From contig CAMPET010000058.1 of NCBI GenBank assembly GCA_946803715.1, positions 305,705 through 335,346 on the forward strand: DNA of 29,642 nt. Direction: 5' to 3'. Below, piece after piece: positions 9,801-18,100 of this stretch (positions are counted from its first letter, which is position 1; the number at the start of each line of letters is the position of its first letter). Source of the stretch: Beroe ovata. Lineage: Eukaryota > Ctenophora > Nuda > Beroida > Beroidae. The translations under genes were made by a program, and so were the position numbers. The notes under the pieces were generated by a model that saw only the letters and a list, made by a program, of their open reading frames with translations, was not told where the DNA came from and did not search any database.

Positions 9801-11852
9801 GGAGTTGATGTTTTTTCTATGAACATTGAGAAGATGCACTAATTAGACGTCTGAGACCCTTATCTGACCCCTTATTTGACCCACACTGACATAGGTGTTG
9901 GTCACAGAGCCTTCGGACCTCGAAAAATGGAATCAGCGGTCAAAATTAAGGCTCACCCTCTATTTGATAAAATTGACGTAGCTTGAAAGATGGAATAAAC
10001 TCTAAAATAACAAAGGAAACATTGAAACATTGGTTAAGTAATTAGAACTGAGTAATTAGCCGACGTCTGTCTATAGTGGAAAGATCACATGATAGAACAC
10101 GTGATCAATTAGATGCTGCAACATGTACAATTAAAATGAGAACTAGATCATAAGGAAATATTTTTGAGATTTCAGACTAATAAAACCGACTTTTGTACTT
10201 AGTGTTTGGGTCGGTTGACCCAGCTCATCGAGTTTAGTTGATTGTGTAGTGTAGTGTAGCCATGGGTTCAGGTCGAATGTAGTGTGTTGTTGCATACTAG
10301 CCATCAGCATCAGGTCGGCTGTATCATCGGTGTTCCTTGACACAAACCCAATAAACACACAATAAAACCACTATCTTGGGTTCTGGTCATGCTGCAGCTA
10401 GTATCAATTGCGACGGGGAGTGTAAGCAGGATCTAGCCTAATCCTCTGCCCTATGAGTTGATCTAGCTGTATCAGTCTAGGCCACTGCAAAGCGCATGAC
10501 CAGAACACTCGACATATCACAATAAAAATCACAATACACTTCTCACTCATATCACACATCGCTTAGTTGAGACCTGGCTCAACTACATGGATCACAGCGA
10601 TTATCCAGGGGTATTTTGCACCACGTGACAATTTTTTCCGATTAAATTGGGGGTCAGATAAGGGTCTCAGACGTTTATTTAATCAATTTGCCTACTCTCA
10701 TCCTCGTTTCTTATGTAATTTTGAGCGCTGATTCTGGTTTTTGAGGTTCGAGACCACGTCCTATGCAGTTTTTGTCATATAAGGAGTCAAATTAGGGTCT
10801 CAATTGTAAGCTAGTTCAATTTCTATCCCCTTGCAGGTTACGGCAACCGTACGAACAATGGGAAATGAAGTACCCATCGCGAAAACAGAAGGAAGAGCTC
10901 ACTCTCACGGCTTGGGAGAAGAAACTACGAAACTACGAGTCAGATAGCTATGTTCATGAGGACGAATTCGAGCCGGGGTTAGAGGGTTTCCTTCACAATA
11001 TCAAGCGGTGAGTGGTTGAGTCTCATGTTTTGAGTCTCACAGTTTTCCTAGTGTAACATAAAGGTCCGCTTCTGCTGGATATCCATGCTAGACCATCTGT
11101 TGTAGACCGCCTGTGCTCTTATCTAGTCCAGTAGAGTGTTGGATGTGCCCTGTTACTGTTGATCTGGTGCTCATTAGTTTTGAGCCTGGGGAGCCTTCAG
11201 CCTTGTACGGAGTACAGGTAACACTGTGGGGGAGGGTGTTGTACAGCCCTTGGGCTCACACTGTATAGTGGTAGTGACATCACTTTGGGTAGTGATATGT
11301 GCGGTACTAGCACATCTATTGCTAGTTTTTGTTGATGTCCGACTGGCTGCAGCACGCGCGCTATGTTATCAGCAGTCACCACGCACGTACAGAACGCTCA
11401 TTGTGTGGATTACAAGTCCTCAATTTCTCACACTAGTTCAAAACACTCTGGCGCCCTCGTGGCGCGTTCTATGGGCGTCTGACACGCCGCGTTTCCCAGT
11501 GTTGAAACAACTGTTGAAACACTGTTGAAACAACTGATCGAATCTAGCTCGAAAATAATAGCTTCTAGTCTATCCCTGTATTTATGCATGTCACGCTAAG
11601 TGTTTATGACAACGTCAATGCGTGAAAGTATTGATAGACGTACAATGGTAGAATTTTATCAGTATTTTATCAGTTGATCAGATTATCTATTTGAAATTTA
11701 TCCATATTTTCAGTTGCTGAAATCCTTATCTCTCTCTCGGGGTTTTAATCTTTTAGTTTTAATCTTTCAGCTATCGCAGAGCACATTCCACATGTGTAAT
11801 CTATGATTCGATAGTCAACAAAACAGAGTTCCATGCACTGAAAAGTTTGTAG
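6822..11852 (+). CDS. MRPL47: Mitochondrial large-subunit ribosomal protein L47 (uL29m)
   Basis: Structural protein of the mitochondrial large ribosomal subunit; bacterial L29, its homologue, sits by the exit tunnel. Six exons join in phase: 6822-6938, 7101-7246, 7405-7549, 7694-7878, 10837-11007 and 11771-11852, giving 281 residues. The N-terminus (MIRKCGNVLCHAGAPLSRLI) is basic and Ser-rich, like a mitochondrial presequence. The L29 core runs from about residue 72 to 138, with GRTWEIPDLQALKSP, LWYVLLKERN and RLNSVQESMENLQTVVEQR, matching the L47 pattern. A basic, helical C-terminal extension follows, as in animal L47 (about 250 residues in human). The GT at 11008 overlaps an in-frame TGA, so unspliced RNA would end after 255 residues. 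A strong T-rich acceptor at 11770 and an in-phase final exon (YRRAHSTCVIYDS, TAG at 11850) favour the longer form. Confidence 0.88.
7985..9950 (+). repeat. 152-bp tandem repeat array inside MRPL47 intron 4
   Basis: The landmark GAGACCCTTA (with GTCTGAGACC nearby) recurs at 8041, 8193, 8337, 8488, 8637, 8789, 8941, 9093, 9245, 9397, 9549, 9701 and 9853. The period settles at exactly 152 bp from 8637 onward; the first few copies carry small indels. That makes about thirteen copies. Each has a conserved part (CTTATCTGACCCCTTATTTG and GGTCACAGAGCCTTCGGACC) and a more variable AT-rich part. No frame stays open across units. It occupies most of the 2,958-bp intron. Confidence 0.95.
10380..10506. 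repeat. 127-bp element with 13-bp terminal inverted repeats
   Basis: GTTCTGGTCATGC at 10380-10392 is the exact reverse complement of GCATGACCAGAAC at 10494-10506. Internal GATCTAGC motifs occur twice. No clear target-site duplication was found. It is a possible MITE in MRPL47 intron 4. Confidence 0.5.
10649..10810 (-). repeat. Inverted, diverged copy of the 152-bp repeat
   Basis: On the minus strand this segment reads CGTCTGAGACCCTTATCTGA and then CCCC, an exact 24-nt match to the array. GAATCAGCGCTCAAAATTAC, the opposite end of the unit, is also recognisable. It carries a bit more than one unit and lies just before the 3' splice site of intron 4. Confidence 0.8.
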
Positions 11853-12549
11853 GATGAAATCATTAGTTCTAATTATCCAATTAACTCTCTATGACGGTTG
11901 TATATCTCCGCAATAGTACATTTGTGAGGAGGGCATTGTATTCTTGCACACGTGCTCTATGGTTCCTCTTTATCAACTATTGGTGATTATTGCATTCTTT
12001 GCAATGCTTACACCAAAATGCTGAAATACACCGAAATAGCGGTATTTGTAGCTCAATGCTGCTTTTTGAGATTTGTGGGACCTACAGAAACATGGCCAGG
12101 ATATCTGGGGACAGAGACTGTGTGTCATGAGTTCCTTCTCACATATATGTGCAATGAAATTCCACATTCACACTGGATATTCATGTTTTGTTGTTGTTTT
12201 TCTGCGGATTTGCTCGCTTATCTCGAGCCATATCAGTAACTTAATACAGCACTTCTACTGCCAGTTCTCTGTATCTGACTCTACTGTATTCCCCATATTC
12301 TTCACGATCTTGTTATTTGCTACGCCATCCATTGCATCGGGTTGAACTTCTTCCGGTCAACATTTCTATGAATCGACTCACGCGCAATACACACGCCGCA
12401 CACGCATATATTATGCGTGTGTAATACAGTAATACACACTGTATGCTCTGATACAGAGTGCGTATAACACACACACACAAATTTGATAGAAGCTCATCAC
12501 TCGAGTCAGGGAAATATCGAATAGTTTTTCTGAATTAGAGTCATAGGAA
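11853..12549. other. Intergenic region between convergent MRPL47 and the C1 protease
   Basis: No exon or RNA gene was recognised. A short (AC)n tract lies at 12468-12480. Neither gene shows a canonical AATAAA close to its stop. Confidence 0.45.
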
Positions 12550-13866
12550 TTACGAACTATAAGTACACATATGTTCGTCTCTACAGACGCCGTCTAGACA
12601 CTCTATTTTCTCCCCTGGGCAGTTTGCATCCCCACAGTGCCCGCAGCTCTTGGCACAGAATTTCCTCATGATCGTTGCCCGGATACCGTTCATTGGGTCG
12701 GGGAAGGAGTCGCACGGTCCACAACACCCCAGCTTCTTGTATGTTGCACATCTCATGAATCCCATGAGATCCTGGCAGGATGGTTTCTGCTCTGCCGGGG
12801 CTCGGTAATCGGTAGCGGGGTCCGACCCTGAGTCCGCAACGCCAGTTGATTTGAACCTCGGGTAATAAGCACCACTGAACAACTTGCAGTTGTCATGGTT
12901 TCGGGCGAGCCGCGCAAATCCCCCCTCTCCCCAATCTGTACCCCAGGAGTTTTTAATGAGGAGGTAGCTTGTGGAATACCCCACGACCGCAATAATGTGA
13001 TTAGTTCTGTCACTGTCTGCACAGGAAGTATCCCGCATAATGGAATTGTCGTACTGGAAAAACTTGTCAGTTGCCACCAAATTGGCTGCCAAAGCTCCGT
13101 ATTGCAGGGCCTGGAGATATGCATTCTCCGATTTCCCAACGTATCCGAGACTCTCAATCTTGTATGCTATCATTCCGTCTGGTGTGGTGCTAGCTCTACA
13201 CTCCCTATCCTTTTTCTCGTATTTCCTGTCTCTGGCAGCGGCCAGCCGACCTCCATTGCGAACAGACCACTGGAAGGGGGCTGATGCGAGTGCTCCTTTG
13301 CACCCGTCTGAATCCTCCGCCTTCGTACAGTCCAGGAACTCCTGTTCGGAGAAGCGACGTAAAACCCCCGATTTCTGCTTGTAGAAAGTCTCTATGGATG
13401 CGACAGCAGCAAATGCCCAGCAGCTTCCGCAGCTGCCCTGGTCCTGGACCTCTGTTACAGAGCCAGAGTTTGTCCATAGGACCTGATACGGCAGACTAAT
13501 CCGTTTTGTCAGCTCAATATCATTGCTATCCTCCTCCTCCGCCTCCTGTTCCAAGTCGAGATTAGTCATGTTCAGTCCCTGGTACGCATGTCTCTCCTCA
13601 TCGCTCATCACAGAGAACTTGTTGATCGCGTAGTGTCCAGTGTCCTCGTTATCCTCGTTGTAATCAGCCACGTGACGTGCAGACTCGAGGAACAGGCGGA
13701 ATCTCATGCTATTCTCCGCTCCAGTGGTGTACGCCAAGTGATGCGATGACTTGAAGTTGGAGTAGAGTTTCAGAGATTCCCGGGGAGATTTGAGGACCGC
13801 TCTAAGGGGGTCTTCAGCTGCCGCGCTGGTTAGTGCCGTGAGAAGTGCCAGAATGAACATCGTCAT
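12550..13866 (-). CDS. Secreted papain-family (C1A) cysteine protease with C-terminal ShK-like domain
   Basis: An intronless 438-residue preproenzyme that would hydrolyse peptide bonds in the secretory/lysosomal route or outside the cell. Residues 1-17 form a signal peptide. About 30-97 are an I29-type inhibitory propeptide (YAINKFSVMSDEER). The mature domain starts near 125. The active-site set is complete: oxyanion-hole Gln143, nucleophile Cys149 in GSCGSCWAF, His290 in TNHIIAVVGY and Asn306 in KNSWGTDWGEGGF. The family's GCxGG motif is changed to GCKGA (188-192). Residues 364-411 hold eight Cys in a ShK-type arrangement ending CAKSCGHC, followed by four more Cys (416-434). The ShK-like part is probably a structural appendage. 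Met3 is a second in-frame start; with the TATA box only about 31 bp upstream of the first ATG, the leader would be very short. The family call is firm; substrate and location are inferred. Confidence 0.93.
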   Translation of the reverse strand: MTMFILALLTALTSAAAEDPLRAVLKSPRESLKLYSNFKSSHHLAYTTGAENSMRFRLFLESARHVADYNEDNEDTGHYAINKFSVMSDEERHAYQGLNMTNLDLEQEAEEEDSNDIELTKRISLPYQVLWTNSGSVTEVQDQGSCGSCWAFAAVASIETFYKQKSGVLRRFSEQEFLDCTKAEDSDGCKGALASAPFQWSVRNGGRLAAARDRKYEKKDRECRASTTPDGMIAYKIESLGYVGKSENAYLQALQYGALAANLVATDKFFQYDNSIMRDTSCADSDRTNHIIAVVGYSTSYLLIKNSWGTDWGEGGFARLARNHDNCKLFSGAYYPRFKSTGVADSGSDPATDYRAPAEQKPSCQDLMGFMRCATYKKLGCCGPCDSFPDPMNGIRATIMRKFCAKSCGHCGDANCPGEKIECLDGVCRDEHMCTYSS

Positions 13867-13896
13867 AGTGTTTGGGGTGCGTGGTTACCTTGCACT

Positions 13897-13904
13897 TATT
13901 TATA
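13897..13904 (-). promoter_or_regulatory. TATA box of the C1 protease gene
   Basis: TATAAATA on the minus strand, about 31 bp upstream of the first ATG. A start site 25-30 bp downstream would fall at or next to that ATG, so translation may begin at Met3. Confidence 0.6.
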
Positions 13905-14151
13905 AAGGAGCAAGGATTGGTAGCAGATGTGATTAATAGCACTCAATTCTTCTTAATTGTCTTTCACACCTATCTCCGTATCAACAGTACTTGACAACCC
14001 CCCCCATTGTGTGTCACCAGTTCTTAACAATAGATCTTTTCAATTCTCGTCACGGTACCCATGTGAAGGAATGATAATAAGATGTCACCATTTATCGGGC
14101 GGACCTGATACTGACAGGTCCTGTAACTTTATTACCACTCCGATGATTCTG

Positions 14152-14157
14152 TATAAA
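14152..14157 (+). promoter_or_regulatory. Possible TATA box of the 92-residue ORF
   Basis: TATAAA lies 58 bp upstream of the ATG at 14215, leaving room for a leader of about 30 nt. It is the only TATA match near this ORF. Confidence 0.35.
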
Positions 14158-14214
14158 CTAGAGTATAATGGCAGGAGCAAGCAGGACTCATTATTTTACT
14201 CTTATATACTAAAT

Positions 14215-14493
14215 ATGGGTATCCTCATGTCCCATCATCTTAGGGAAGACTGGGAGGAGCTGGAAGCCGATCCCGAGGACATGACTGAATCGAGGGAACG
14301 TCGAGAGGAGGATAGACTGAAAATCATAGCGAGGATTTGGAGGAAGAGGGAGGAAGAGGACCGTCAGAGGGAGCTGGATCAGTTGATGAAGTGGAGACGG
14401 AGAGTAGAGGGGGAGAGTGCGGTGTTAGGGAGTGGTGAGGTTCCCACAGGGGGGAGTGAGCAGGTGATAGGAGGAAGTGAGGTGTTAAAGTGA
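14215..14493 (+). CDS. Possible small highly charged protein (92 residues), unrecognised
   Basis: The ATG has a strong context (A at -3, G at +4) and begins MGILMS, which fits the N-myristoylation pattern M-G-x3-S. Residues 10-63 are a very charged, probably continuous helix (EDWEELEADPEDMTESRERR, then KIIARIWRKREEEDRQREL). The tail is Gly/Ser-rich. The frame is open upstream to 13957, but that part looks non-coding. Alternatively the acceptor-like CATCATCTTAG at 14240 marks the last exon of a gene with unseen upstream exons. It is divergent from the C1 protease. Function unknown. Confidence 0.42.
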   Translation: MGILMSHHLREDWEELEADPEDMTESRERREEDRLKIIARIWRKREEEDRQRELDQLMKWRRRVEGESAVLGSGEVPTGGSEQVIGGSEVLK

Positions 14494-15041
14494 GGGAGTG
14501 GTGGCAGAGTGAGTGTTAGATCAGGAGTCAGGTTATGATGTCAGACCTTTTTTACTTTTTGTTAACTTATTTGTGATGTAATACGAGCATTTTATTACGG
14601 TTTTATAGTCTAGGTCTGTTTTCAAGTTTAGAGTAAAAGAGCTGCTACAGTGGAACTTCAAGTGATACGACGTATTGCATTTTACACTGTTCCAGGTTCC
14701 TAATATCCAGTTACCTGCTGTTAATTCATTGTCCGTGTGTACGTGTTTACTGTTTATACAGCTACTACTCGCAAAAACAGGAATACTTCTATTTTTCTAG
14801 AACATTCATGACTGCAGCTGTTGGTGACGTCATTTCACTTAAAGGTTACTTTAGAGCAGTGTAATGTGTTACGGAATTTTCACCGTGAATAATTTGATCA
14901 GGAACTTTTAATAACACCTTTTTTCGAATGAGTCATTCATTGTGTCTGATATTTTTTGATCCATAATGTTACAGCATAATGTGTGATTTGATATCTCTGA
15001 TAATTCTTGTCTATGTTTAACCTCTCCTCCTCCCCTCCTAG
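14494..15041 (+). promoter_or_regulatory. Presumed GPAT upstream region or 5' intron
   Basis: No coding exon was found. The stretch contains a perfect CRE (14825-14832) and ends in a pyrimidine-rich tract with CCTCCTAG at 15041. This looks like a 3' splice site of a 5'-UTR intron, so the promoter may lie within or upstream of this stretch. Confidence 0.35.
14825..14832 (+). promoter_or_regulatory. Perfect palindromic CRE (TGACGTCA)
   Basis: Consensus CREB/ATF site 273 bp upstream of the GPAT start codon. Occupancy is not shown by sequence; a chance match is possible. Confidence 0.35.
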
Positions 15042-15042
15042 C

Positions 15043-15072
15043 ATGGCATGTGAGACACTTCTACCCACCTAG
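15043..15072 (+). other. Short upstream ORF in the presumed GPAT leader
   Basis: If the leader starts after the acceptor at 15041, two AUGs precede the GPAT start. One opens nine codons before TAG at 15070-15072; the other, at 15048, is an AUG followed at once by TGA. Such uORFs usually lower translation, but leader membership is inferred. Confidence 0.35.
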
Positions 15073-15104
15073 CAGACCCCTCTCTACCCTCATCTCTCCA
15101 TCAG

Positions 15105-18100
15105 ATGTTACCTCGTCTCTTCATACTGGTCTACTGGCTGTCCACATTTGTATTCGGGTTCCTGGTCCCTGCCTTCCTCGGCTGTACCTACACTCTCAGA
15201 CGATGGTGAGTCTCTGTTGCTATAGTGCCACGTGCTGTTGCTAATACAGTGACGTTCTGTTGCTATTGTGCCACGTGCTGTTGCTAATACAGTGAGGTTC
15301 TGTTGCTAAATATAATATAGTGACGTTCTGTTGCTATTGATGTTTCTTGAGTACCGTCTTGTTGCTACAGTGATGTACCGTGATTATAGTGACGTTATGT
15401 TGCTTTAGTGACGTTCTGTCTGTCTGTTTGGGACCAGTGGGACCTTTGGGATCTTATTGTGTTAGTAGTAGTATGCATGTCTCAAATTACAGACAGATAC
15501 ACGTGATATAATGATACATTATACGCTGGTGTCACTGATATGTCAAGGAATGGAGTGTGCGGTGTCAATGGAACTGACCAGTTACTTTAGGCCCATCTTT
15601 AATTTTCCACAAGTAAAACGAAGGCGTTGTTTTACTATGAAATAATTGTACGTATATTATTTACTGTAAATAGAGTGCTAAAACATTTCTAGATATAATA
15701 AAACTTGAAATAAATTCATAAATATAAATTCCTAGTCGTATGCTAGTCACGGTTGTAGAGTAAAGTATGATTCAGAATAACAAGTAGATCGCACTAACAC
15801 TTCAATGTTTGTCTTAGATAATAGGAATCCGATTCGTCAGATTTGCCGCGTGGCGCTCTAATTGATCAATCACTTAATTGATTAATCACTTTATGATCTG
15901 CTCTCGATGATCACTCCACATTTCACCTACATCACAATCGCTTTCTCCTACATTCAAGTATCGCTGGTATTAGGTGTGACAATTACAAAGCATCTGCAAC
16001 AACAATTGAGTGTGTGTGTGTCGGTGTGTGTGATCAGAATATCTGGATGCGATGGTTGAGCGAATCACACACTATCACACTCCCCTTGCTGTCCACTATC
16101 ACTGAAGTGGGGTACTTCAGGCACCCAGGGTGAGTGCCCTTCTTACCGAACTTGGATATCGATCTCAGCTCGCTGTCGAATATCTGCACACTGTTGCTCC
16201 CCCTATTACTGAGGAATAGGTTCCCGCTTCGGTCCATTGCCACCCCCGCCGGATTATTGATCGGCTGATCCTTCGTAGACTCGATCCTTCTGATGAAGTG
16301 ACCCTCCTTCGAGAAGATCTGTACGTTATGGTTCTTGAAATCAGTAACAATGACCTCGCTGGGGGTCAGGTGGAGTCCCAGGGGACAGCAAAATTGCCCG
16401 TTCTTCGTGCCCTTGGTTCCGAAGGAAGTGATGGGCTTGCCCTGCTCGGAAAACACCTGTATTCTGAAGTTAGCACTGTCACTCACGTATATTCGCCCCG
16501 AATCGTCCACCTTGATATCATAGGGGTGAATGAGTTGTCCTAATCGTGTCCCATGATGTCCAATCGTCTGGACATGAGTACCGTCCTCCTTTAGCACTTG
16601 TATACGATTGTTTTTGCAGTCCGCCACGTACAGCCTGCCCCGGGCCACGCACAGTCCGTATGGGTGGGAGAACTCACCCGGTCCCGTACCCTCCGTCCCA
16701 AAACACGTGAGAGTGTTCATCTCGGGATAGCTCCGGACCTGTATCCTGTTGTTTTCCGTGTCCGAGATGAAGAGTTTAGTCTCCGCCTTGTTGAGCGCGG
16801 TAGAGGTGGGGTGTAGGAGCTCCTCAACTTCGCTCCCCTTGGATCCGATAATGTGCAAACACTCGCCGATCAGTGCGTAGTCCCGGCTCACCTCACATGT
16901 CACCTTGAAGGGTGAGCCCGGTATTTTCTCCCCGTTAATCTGCACCCGAACTCTGATATCCCCCGAGTGTTGGGGTGTGAAGGTGATTGAGTATGTGCCG
17001 TCCTCCCTGTCGCCCACACTCGCCACGTAGTGGTTCCCCGTGTTGGTATTGGTCACTGACACCGTCACAATGTCACCGCCCCTGTTGACACAGCTCCCTG
17101 CCGCATCCCCCACCACCAACTTCCACCTCTCCTCCTCTCCGCACACAATCACAGCCGGCAACTTGGGCTCGAACCCGGACATGGCGGGAAATGTGCGCCG
17201 GTGACCCTCTATCCGACCCAGGGACGCCGTCGCCTTCACAAACACGTCGACATCCTCCGGTATGAATCGGATGTCCTGTGTTGAGGGTGTGGTGTGTCTC
17301 ACTTCCTCCAAGCGGTCGATACTGGACAGAATCTTGCTGTGGGACGTGATGATATCCTGATCTGATCCCTGATCCAGCAGCCGCTCAGTCACATGGAATG
17401 TCTGATCTGTCGCAGCTATGTCCTGCTCAATCTCCTGCATCTGCAGCTCTAGATCTCGACTCTTTGCCCTCCTGACCCTCTCCACCTCACGTATCAGTTC
17501 CTGTTCCCTCTGTTGCAGGGACCTGACACATTCCCCAAACGTGGAGTAAATCTGGTTAACAATCTCCTCGGCTTTCATTTCCACCTCATTTTCCACGAGT
17601 CTGATCCGTTCCTGCATCATCTTCAGGTTACTGAGCGTCGTCCGTAGATTGCTCATGCGGTATTTCAACTCAGATGCTTTCACCGCACTCGCCTCGCTCG
17701 CCATTAGATACTCGTGTTTCATGTGCACTCCGTATGTGCACTCCGTGCAAATCAATGTGTCACACGTGAAACACAAGATGGAGCGCTTCTCCCGTGTGTG
17801 ATCAGTGCACATGTAACTGTTGACACCATCACCAGTTGCAGTGGAAGAGGTGTTGCGGGTTGTTGGCTCTGCGCCAACTGACGTGGACACCACAGATGTG
17901 GTGGGAGTGGATCGAGCTGTGTTAGCGGGGGAGTGTGGGGGAGTGTGGTGGGAGTTGCTGTGTCCCACGTGGTTCGTCATCCCATACGATACATCGTCTA
18001 TCTGGTCGTCTTCTGAAATGGGTCGGGTGTTAGGTGTATAACGATGATCTGCAGTGTGAAAGTTGAGTAGGGACTGTAGAGTGTACAATTCTTACTTCAT

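Noticed and set aside
7985-9950. CRISPR-like regular spacing
   Set aside because: The whole 152-bp unit repeats with no unique spacers, in an animal intron; it is a minisatellite/satellite array.
11952-12345. Overlapping frames of 90-95 codons on +
   Set aside because: Cys/Phe-rich translations of AT-rich intergenic DNA without splice or start support.
13957-14214. Upstream part of the 178-codon open frame
   Set aside because: Composition looks non-coding, it does not start with a good context, and a TATA box lies inside it; only the part from 14215 was kept as a candidate.
18049-18088. N-terminal extension of the NHL open frame
   Set aside because: The apparent start is a TTG codon and the stretch is a pyrimidine-rich tract ending in CAG, so it is more likely intron.
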